Origin: an uncultured Bacillota bacterium
GTDB taxonomy: Bacteria; Bacillota_I; Bacilli_A; RF39; UBA660
DNA length: 9,535 nucleotides
Reading direction: 5' to 3'
Assembly (NCBI GenBank): GCA_905200435.1
Contig: CAJKKJ010000015.1
Coordinates: 1-9,535, forward strand
The notes beneath the pieces were generated by a model, which saw nothing but the letters and a program-made list of their open reading frames with translations, was not told where the DNA came from and did no database searches. The translations under genes and the position numbers were made by a program. Each line of letters opens with the position of its first letter. The stretch's first letter is position 1. This document shows positions 5,434 through 9,535 of the stretch, one piece after another.

Positions 5434-5502
5434 AACCAATAGTTAAATTGAATAATATGTAAACTAATAGTTGATATAATTACACTTGAAAAGGAGTGTA
5501 GT
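5434..5502 (+). promoter_or_regulatory. Probable promoter-operator region of the second XRE gene
   Basis: Two near-identical 11-base sites, AACCAATAGTT (5434-5444) and AACTAATAGTT (5462-5472), lie 28 bases apart. The second is a perfect palindrome around a central A and abuts the -10 TATAAT (5475-5480). No standard -35 is evident, as TTGAAT (5448-5453) is 21 bases away. Further down, ATTACACT (5479-5486) and AGTGTAGT (5495-5502) form an inverted repeat enclosing the Shine-Dalgarno. The layout suggests autoregulation, which is inferred. Confidence 0.5.
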
Positions 5503-5505
5503 TAT

Positions 5506-5856
5506 ATGTTGTTTGGAACGAGAATGAAAGAAGAAAGAATGAAAAGGAATATGACACAAAAACAATTTGGAGATATGTTAGGTGTATCAGCAACAATGAT
5601 AATGTATTATGAACATGACATTAAAAAGCCAACAGTTGATCAACTTTTATTTATTGCTGAAACATTAGGAACTGATCCAAATTACTTGTTAGGCTTAGAG
5701 TATGAAGCAAGAGAGAAAGGCGAAGCATATACATTTAGAATTTCAAAACAAGAAGTTAAAATTTTAAAGGAGTTAAGAAGTAGAAAACAAGTATATTCAA
5801 TGCTTATTGAAGATCCAAGAAGAACTGTAGAATTAATTGCTAGAAAATTAAGTTAA
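5506..5856 (+). CDS. XRE-family HTH transcriptional regulator
   Basis: The 116-residue protein has an N-terminal Cro/C1-type helix-turn-helix at about residues 6-62: MKEERMKRNMTQKQFGDMLG, then SATMIMYYEHDIKKPTVDQL, ending LGTDPNYLLGLEYE. A C-terminal region of about 50 residues, EAYTFRISKQEVKILKELRSRKQVYSML then DPRRTVELIARKLS, is helical and probably serves dimerisation. It has no membrane segment. The start is ATG 5506 with AAAAGGAG upstream. The possible operators at 5434-5472 suggest it represses itself. The gene sits between ssb and pdp, each with its own promoter. AATAGTT also occurs just upstream of the ssb -10 (5061-5067), so it may act there too. Its natural targets are unknown. Confidence 0.9.
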   Translation: MLFGTRMKEERMKRNMTQKQFGDMLGVSATMIMYYEHDIKKPTVDQLLFIAETLGTDPNYLLGLEYEAREKGEAYTFRISKQEVKILKELRSRKQVYSMLIEDPRRTVELIARKLS

Positions 5857-5874
5857 TCATAAACCACTAAAATG

Positions 5875-5883
5875 TGTTATAAT
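5875..5883 (+). promoter_or_regulatory. Extended -10 promoter of pdp
   Basis: TGTTATAAT (TG at 5875-5876, TATAAT 5878-5883) is a full extended -10 element. No good -35 is seen, as expected for this class. The predicted start near 5890 coincides with the Shine-Dalgarno GAGGATG, leaving almost no leader. Confidence 0.7.
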
Positions 5884-5901
5884 ATTCTTGAGGATGATAA
5901 A

Positions 5902-7167
5902 ATGTTAGACATAATTGATAAAAAAAGATTAGGCGAGACCTTAACAAAAGAAGAAATTGAATATGTAGTTAAAGAATATACTAATGGGAATATACCTGAC
6001 TACCAAATGAGCGCACTTTTAATGGCAATTTGTATAAATGATATGAATGAAGAAGAAACGATCAATTTAACGGATAGTTTTATTAATAGTGGTGAGGTAA
6101 TTGATACTTCAAATATAAAAGGTGTAATTGTTGATAAACACTCTACTGGAGGAGTTGGAGACAAAACAACTTTAGTGCTCGCACCTCTTCTTGCTACACT
6201 AGGCTACAAAGTTTTAAAAATGAGTGGCAGAGGTTTAGGATTTACTGGTGGAACTATTGATAAATTAGAAGCAATAAAAGGGTATCAAGTAGAAGAACCA
6301 TTTGAAAAGGTGGAAAAAGAAATTAATTCAATAGGTTTAGCTGTAATTAGTCAAACTAAAAATTTAGTGCCAGCTGATAAAAAGATTTATGCTTTAAGAG
6401 ATGTTACTTCAACTGTTTCATCAATACCGCTTATTGCATCATCTATAATGTCCAAAAAAATAGCATCAGGGGCATCAACAATTGTTATTGATGTTAAAGT
6501 AGGAAATGGGGCTTTATTAAAAACCATTGAAGAAGCGAGAACTCTTGCTAAACTGATGATAAAAATTGGTCATAGTTATCAAAGAAAAATTATATGTGTA
6601 CTTACTAATATGGATGAGCCTTTAGGTTTAGCAATTGGTAACAGTAATGAAGTTTTAGAGGCAATTGATACACTAAATGGTAAAGGTCCAAAAGATTTAA
6701 TGGACTTGGTAAAAGTATTAGTATCAGAAATAATGATAGCAAATGAAAATATTAGTCTAGAAGAAGCTTATGCTAAAATTGATGAAAAGATAAAAAATAA
6801 AGAGGCGTATAATAAATTTTTAGAATTGGTTGAATATCAAGGTGGCGACATCAATAGTATTACTTTATCAAAAAGAATATTTAGTATTAAAACTGATAAA
6901 GAAGGCTATATAAGTTCAATTAATGCTTTAAAGTTAGGCGAACTTGTTAAAAAAATGGGTGGAGGTCGTCTTGAAAAGAATGATTTGATTAATCATGAAG
7001 TTGGTATTAATCTTTCTGTAAAAGTAGGTGATTTTGTTAAGCCAAATGATGAATTAATGCGTATATACTTAGGCGATAAAGACATTAGTTTTAAAGAACT
7101 AGGTGGAATTTTTACGATAAGTCAGATAAAAAAAGAAGAAAAACTTATTTATGAGATAATTAAATAG
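5902..7167 (+). CDS. pdp: Pyrimidine-nucleoside phosphorylase
   Basis: The 421-residue cytoplasmic enzyme catalyses phosphorolysis of uridine, thymidine or deoxyuridine to the base and ribose- or deoxyribose-1-phosphate, for nucleoside salvage. The helical domain starts MLDIIDKKRLGETLTKEEIE. The phosphate-binding loop is DKHSTGGVGDKT (78-89), and the family signature SGRGLGFTGGTIDKLE is at 108-123. Substrate residues R166 in YALRDVT, S181 and K185 in ASSIMSKK match the Geobacillus enzyme with a constant offset of two. The C-terminal domain includes KMGGGRLEKND and GDFVKPNDEL. ATG 5902 is preferred over ATG 5872 because the latter precedes the promoter and because GAGGATG (5890-5896) is well placed. 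It stands alone, without the deoB or pupG neighbours seen in Bacillus. The thymidine-versus-uridine preference cannot be told. Confidence 0.96.
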   Translation: MLDIIDKKRLGETLTKEEIEYVVKEYTNGNIPDYQMSALLMAICINDMNEEETINLTDSFINSGEVIDTSNIKGVIVDKHSTGGVGDKTTLVLAPLLATLGYKVLKMSGRGLGFTGGTIDKLEAIKGYQVEEPFEKVEKEINSIGLAVISQTKNLVPADKKIYALRDVTSTVSSIPLIASSIMSKKIASGASTIVIDVKVGNGALLKTIEEARTLAKLMIKIGHSYQRKIICVLTNMDEPLGLAIGNSNEVLEAIDTLNGKGPKDLMDLVKVLVSEIMIANENISLEEAYAKIDEKIKNKEAYNKFLELVEYQGGDINSITLSKRIFSIKTDKEGYISSINALKLGELVKKMGGGRLEKNDLINHEVGINLSVKVGDFVKPNDELMRIYLGDKDISFKELGGIFTISQIKKEEKLIYEIIK

Positions 7168-7198
7168 TGTCAAAAAATGTCAAAAAATATCATTTTAC

Positions 7199-7227
7199 TT
7201 GCATATTTTTAAAGTATGTTGTATTCT
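7199..7227 (+). promoter_or_regulatory. Promoter of rpoZ
   Basis: TTGCAT (7199-7204) is separated by 17 bases from TATTCT (7222-7227). The ATG follows 20 bases later. Upstream, GTCAAAAAAT occurs twice in tandem (about 7170-7190), with no hairpin that would terminate pdp. Confidence 0.7.
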
Positions 7228-7247
7228 AAATTTAAGGAGGAAAAAGT

Positions 7248-7448
7248 ATGATATATCCATCAATAGATAAATTATTAGTTAAGGTAGGATCAAAATATCT
7301 ACTTGTTAATTTAGTATCAAAAAGAGTAAAAGAAATGGAAAAGACTTACCATTATCAATTAAAAGAAAATGAATACAAATCAAAGAAAAATATAGGTAGG
7401 GCTTTAGAGGAAGTAGCGCAAGGTTTAATTACAATTGACGAAAATTAA
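7248..7448 (+). CDS. rpoZ: RNA polymerase omega subunit
   Basis: The 66-residue product is RpoZ, which assists assembly of beta-prime into core RNA polymerase. It starts MIYPSIDKLLVKVGSKYLLV. The hallmark NLVSKRVKEM matches the conserved A-x-R-A-R segment with S in place of the first A. YKSKKNIGRALEEVAQGLITI matches the conserved C-terminal part. Length is normal for Firmicutes. The start is ATG 7248 with AAGGAGG 8 bases upstream. It is not next to gmk, its common partner, and has its own promoter and terminator, so it is transcribed alone here. Confidence 0.95.
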   Translation: MIYPSIDKLLVKVGSKYLLVNLVSKRVKEMEKTYHYQLKENEYKSKKNIGRALEEVAQGLITIDEN

Positions 7449-7457
7449 ACCTTTTTT
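7421..7457 (+). terminator. Terminator overlapping the end of rpoZ
   Basis: AGGTTTAATT (7421-7430) pairs with AATTAAACCT (7443-7452) around a 12-base loop, followed by T7452-7457. The rpoZ stop codon (7446-7448) is inside the 3' arm. Confidence 0.85.
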
Positions 7458-7810
7458 GTATAAAAGGAAAGTCATGCAAAGAAATGTATATTAAGAATCC
7501 AAAATGTTTAAAATACATTTTTAAATAATCATAAATTCAAAAAATATTATTATTTACTAAAATAAATGGTATCATTGATGCAGTGGTTAGTGATATTAAT
7601 GTACGTAGCACATAAATTTAGAATTTACCAGTCTAATAAAAATGATGATTATACAAGTTCTTATGACAATATAAAAGATTATACAAATATGTAAAATGTG
7701 GGCAATAAATATTTATACATAAATGCAAGTATAAATATTATATTTTAAGGAACAGAGTTATACATGGGAATTTTAGTTATATGTTAAAGGATAAAAAAGG
7801 ATGAACAAGA
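7449..7810. other. AT-rich stretch with no supportable gene, possibly decayed coding sequence
   Basis: No open frame here has both a start and a ribosome-binding site. The longest plus-strand frame (7566-7694, 42 codons) lacks a Shine-Dalgarno and follows a stop directly. Past its stop, the same frame reads NVGNKYLYINASINIIF, which looks protein-like, so a degenerate gene is possible. No family is recognisable. No strong promoter stands out, although AT-rich -10-like hexamers are frequent. From 7811 on, the sequence becomes strongly structured. Confidence 0.4.
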
Positions 7811-7947
7811 TTTCTTTAGTTTTAAAGAAAAAATACGGTAGCGACTATCGGAATTTATGTCTGTGGAGAGATTAGACAATCTTTGTGAAGCAGAAATCAC
7901 ATCACCGCGAGGTGATGTAAGCAAATTTATTTGCTTTTGTTCTTTTT
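7811..7947 (+). ncRNA. Candidate structured leader or small RNA upstream of recX
   Basis: Five hairpins follow in close succession: TTTCTTTA/TAAAGAAA (7811-7830); CGGTAG/CTATCG (7836-7850); an interrupted stem with outer TCTG/CAGA (7860-7863 with 7891-7894) and inner AGAGATT/AATCTTT; a perfect 8-bp stem with a GCGA tetraloop (7899-7918); and a terminator stem (7919-7936). The GCGA hairpin is especially RNA-like. The recX Shine-Dalgarno begins directly after the terminator T-run and no promoter fits between them, so recX would need read-through. This suggests an attenuated leader, or a separate small RNA. I matched no known riboswitch. Alternatively it is decayed coding sequence: one frame reads MSVERLDNLCEAEIT from 7857, and another reads KYGSDYRNL. 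Confidence 0.35.
7919..7947 (+). terminator. Intrinsic terminator just before recX
   Basis: AAGCAAA (7919-7925) pairs with TTTGCTT (7930-7936) around TTTA, followed by a T-rich tract ending in TTTTT (7943-7947). The recX start codon is only 14 bases after the tract, so the element is placed to attenuate recX. Confidence 0.7.
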
Positions 7948-7961
7948 AGAGGTTAATAGTT

Positions 7962-8708
7962 ATGAAAATTAAAAAAATAAAAAATAAATATAAAATAGAA
8001 TTTGAAGATAGAGCACCAATTGTAACCTATGATGATATTATTCTAAAATATAATATTTTGTATAAAAAAGATTTATCTGATGATTTAATTGACAAGATAA
8101 TAAAAGAAAATATATATTATGATGCTCTTTATTCTAGTATTTCTTATGTTGGAAAAAAAGTAAGAAGTGAGTATGAAGTAAAAAAATACTTGGACAAATT
8201 TTTATTGCTTCCGAATGAAAAAGATAATATAATTCTTAAATTAAAAGAACTTAATTTAATAAATGATACTATTCTTTCGTCAGCTTTTATAAATGATAAA
8301 ATTAATTTTACTAATTTAGGCCCTTATAAAATTAAACAGGAACTTGAAAAAATAAAAGTTGATGATTGCCTAATAGATGAGGCAATAAATAAGATAGATT
8401 CAAATGTTTTTTATGATAAAGTTAAAAAAATAATAGATAAAAAAATGAAAACAAAATCAAAGTATTCTGGTAATGTTTTAAAACAAAAACTTTTAGGGGA
8501 ATTAACTATTTTAGGTTATCCTAAAGATATGATATATGATGCCTTAAATAATATAAATGTTAATGGTAATATTGATGTAACGTATGATAAAATATATCAA
8601 AAGTATAGTAAGAAATATACTGGATATGATCTTAATAGAATTGTAGAACAGAAATTATTTTCTCTTGGATTCTCTAGAGAAGAAATAAATAAAAAAATAG
8701 TTCATTAA
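7962..8708 (+). CDS. recX: RecX, regulator of RecA
   Basis: The 248-residue protein is a long Firmicute-type RecX. RecX binds in the groove of RecA filaments and modulates recombination and SOS signalling. The family's three-helix repeats are visible. They include VRSEYEVKKYLDKFLLLPNE, then IILKLKELNLINDTILSSAFINDK, and the signature NLGPYKIKQELEKIKVDDCLIDEAI, followed by two more degenerate repeats to GFSREEINKKI. Length is close to B. subtilis RecX (264) and well above E. coli RecX (166). The start is ATG 7962 with TTAGAGG 9 bases upstream, immediately after a terminator. No recA is in the window. Regulation through the structured region upstream is plausible but unproven. Confidence 0.93.
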   Translation: MKIKKIKNKYKIEFEDRAPIVTYDDIILKYNILYKKDLSDDLIDKIIKENIYYDALYSSISYVGKKVRSEYEVKKYLDKFLLLPNEKDNIILKLKELNLINDTILSSAFINDKINFTNLGPYKIKQELEKIKVDDCLIDEAINKIDSNVFYDKVKKIIDKKMKTKSKYSGNVLKQKLLGELTILGYPKDMIYDALNNINVNGNIDVTYDKIYQKYSKKYTGYDLNRIVEQKLFSLGFSREEINKKIVH

Positions 8709-8722
8709 ATTGAACTATTTTT
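8694..8722. terminator. Bidirectional terminator shared by recX and prsA
   Basis: AAATAGTTCA (8695-8704) pairs with TGAACTATTT (8711-8720) around a 6-base loop, with T-rich ends on both strands. The recX stop (8706-8708) is in the loop and the convergent gene's stop (8715-8717) is in the other arm. Confidence 0.85.
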
Positions 8723-9535
8723 CGTATTGTGATTTATTTAAATCATATAGATATTTTAAATCAGAATCAGTTATATCAATTTTGTATTCTTTTCTGATTT
8801 TAAACCATGTTGAGTTTAATAAATCTTTATCATCATCTAGTTTGTTTTCAGCAATTTTATTTTTGATTGTATCTTTCATATCTTCAAGTGAATCTTTAGC
8901 AATAACTTTTTCTTTTAAGATTACATGATAACCATATTTACTTTTAACTGGTTCTTTTGAGTATTTGCCAACTTCTAATTCTTTTGCAGCTTTCCAGAAA
9001 TCAGCATCAACATCTTCACTTGTGAAAGCATCTAATAAGCCACCATCTTTAGCTGTACCATCAGAAGAGTATTCTTTTGCTAATTCAGCAAAATCTTTTC
9101 CTTCATCTAACATTTTTATAATTTCAGCAACTTTATTTTTTGCTTCTTCTTCAGCTTTTTTCTTTTCATCACTTGACATACTATCATCAGTTTTTGGTGT
9201 AATGATTATATGGCGAGCAACAATTTTATCATCAACTTTTTCATCATAGTATTGTTTGATTTCTTTATCTGTAAGTGTAGGAATTATATATTTGATTGCT
9301 ACTTTTTCTTTTAGAAAACTGTTTTCAAAATATTTAGCTAGTTCATCTTCACTATTGAAACCATTGTTTCTTAAATATTCTTCCCAACTATAACTAAGAA
9401 CACTAGAATATGAATTAAATTTATTTTTTTCTGATGTTACCATTGATTTACCATATTCTTCTGCGTCAGTTCTATCAGTTATTTCAGTATCAATAATAAA
9501 GTTATCCACTAGATTTATTAGGGTATTCGCACCAT
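8715..9535 (-). CDS. prsA: PrsA-like peptidyl-prolyl isomerase (foldase), N-terminus beyond the window
   Basis: The minus-strand frame is still open at the right edge, reading GANTLINLVDNFII before the first possible internal start. The GTG at 9507-9509 is therefore not the true start and the gene is partial. About 273 residues are visible. An N-terminal linker is rich in helices, with WEEYLRNNGFNSEDELAKYF. A parvulin (PpiC) domain follows, with ARHIIITPK, DEGKDFAELAKEYSSDGTAKDGGLL, DADFWKAAKELEVGKYSKEPVKSKYGYHVIL. A C-terminal helical part with KDTIKNKIAENKL completes it. PrsA proteins are lipoproteins on the outer face of the membrane that assist folding of secreted proteins. The lipobox would be in the missing N-terminus, so anchoring is inferred. 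It could also be a related PpiC or SurA-like protein. Confidence 0.9.
   Translation of the reverse strand, partial: GANTLINLVDNFIIDTEITDRTDAEEYGKSMVTSEKNKFNSYSSVLSYSWEEYLRNNGFNSEDELAKYFENSFLKEKVAIKYIIPTLTDKEIKQYYDEKVDDKIVARHIIITPKTDDSMSSDEKKKAEEEAKNKVAEIIKMLDEGKDFAELAKEYSSDGTAKDGGLLDAFTSEDVDADFWKAAKELEVGKYSKEPVKSKYGYHVILKEKVIAKDSLEDMKDTIKNKIAENKLDDDKDLLNSTWFKIRKEYKIDITDSDLKYLYDLNKSQYEK

Noticed and set aside
7170..7190. Tandem GTCAAAAAAT as a regulatory repeat before rpoZ
   Set aside because: There are only two short AT-rich copies, with no symmetry and no relation to the promoter spacing.
7566..7694. 42-codon open frame between rpoZ and recX
   Set aside because: It has no Shine-Dalgarno and directly follows a stop; it is kept only as possible evidence of decayed coding sequence.
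815..7907. Shared ACATCACCG at 815 and 7899 as a dispersed repeat
   Set aside because: Only nine bases match, and the copies belong to different structures (tRNA trailer and recX leader), so chance is sufficient.
7899..7936. CRISPR repeat or tracrRNA-like element
   Set aside because: There is a single copy, with no spacers and no cas genes; the hairpins are better explained as leader and terminator.
8710..8928. Plus-strand open frame of 72 codons
   Set aside because: It is antisense to the prsA-like gene, starts inside the shared terminator, and has a serine/leucine-rich mirror composition.
8965..9249. Plus-strand open frame of 94 codons
   Set aside because: It is antisense to the parvulin domain of the prsA-like gene, which has clear family motifs.

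Overview
This window is AT-rich, densely packed bacterial DNA from a low-GC Firmicute. The evidence is the gene set (SpoVS, SufU with SufB, a Bacilli-type RpoZ, a long RecX, a PrsA-like foldase), strong AGGAGG-type Shine-Dalgarno sites and sigma-A-like promoters. Genus cannot be read from the sequence. An uncultured Bacilli or Mollicutes-related gut lineage would fit, but that is inference. TGA, TAA and TAG all end genes, so the code is standard.

Layout. Bases 1-72 hold the tail of an unidentified transcript ending in an intrinsic terminator. Bases 158-696 hold an XRE-type regulator whose DNA-binding half and membrane half lie in different frames, joined at an A-run containing the slippery heptamer A AAA AAG. 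On the minus strand follows a self-contained tRNA-Gly(TCC) unit (promoter, tRNA, terminator). Just outside it on each side lies an inverted copy of one half of the tRNA's interior. Next, also on the minus strand, is a nuclease-like gene (1003-1760) broken by two one-base homopolymer errors.

From 1858 to 8708 all genes are on the plus strand and most have their own promoter: an unknown 153-residue protein, spoVS, the sufU-sufB operon, a small membrane-anchored protein, a short single-stranded-DNA-binding protein, a second XRE regulator with possible tandem operators, pyrimidine-nucleoside phosphorylase, and the omega subunit of RNA polymerase. A 513-base stretch without a clear gene (7449-7961) comes before recX. 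Its last 140 bases form a chain of hairpins ending in a terminator just upstream of the recX ribosome-binding site. recX converges on a prsA-like foldase gene that runs off the right edge, and the two share one bidirectional terminator.

The genes do not form one pathway. They are housekeeping units: sporulation or morphology (SpoVS), Fe-S assembly (SufU/SufB), DNA binding and recombination control (SSB, RecX), nucleoside salvage (Pdp), transcription (RpoZ) and extracytoplasmic folding (PrsA). The most unusual material is the tRNA-Gly locus with its permuted inverted flanks, the homopolymer frame breaks, and the structured leader before recX. I saw no CRISPR array, insertion sequence or complete mobile element.
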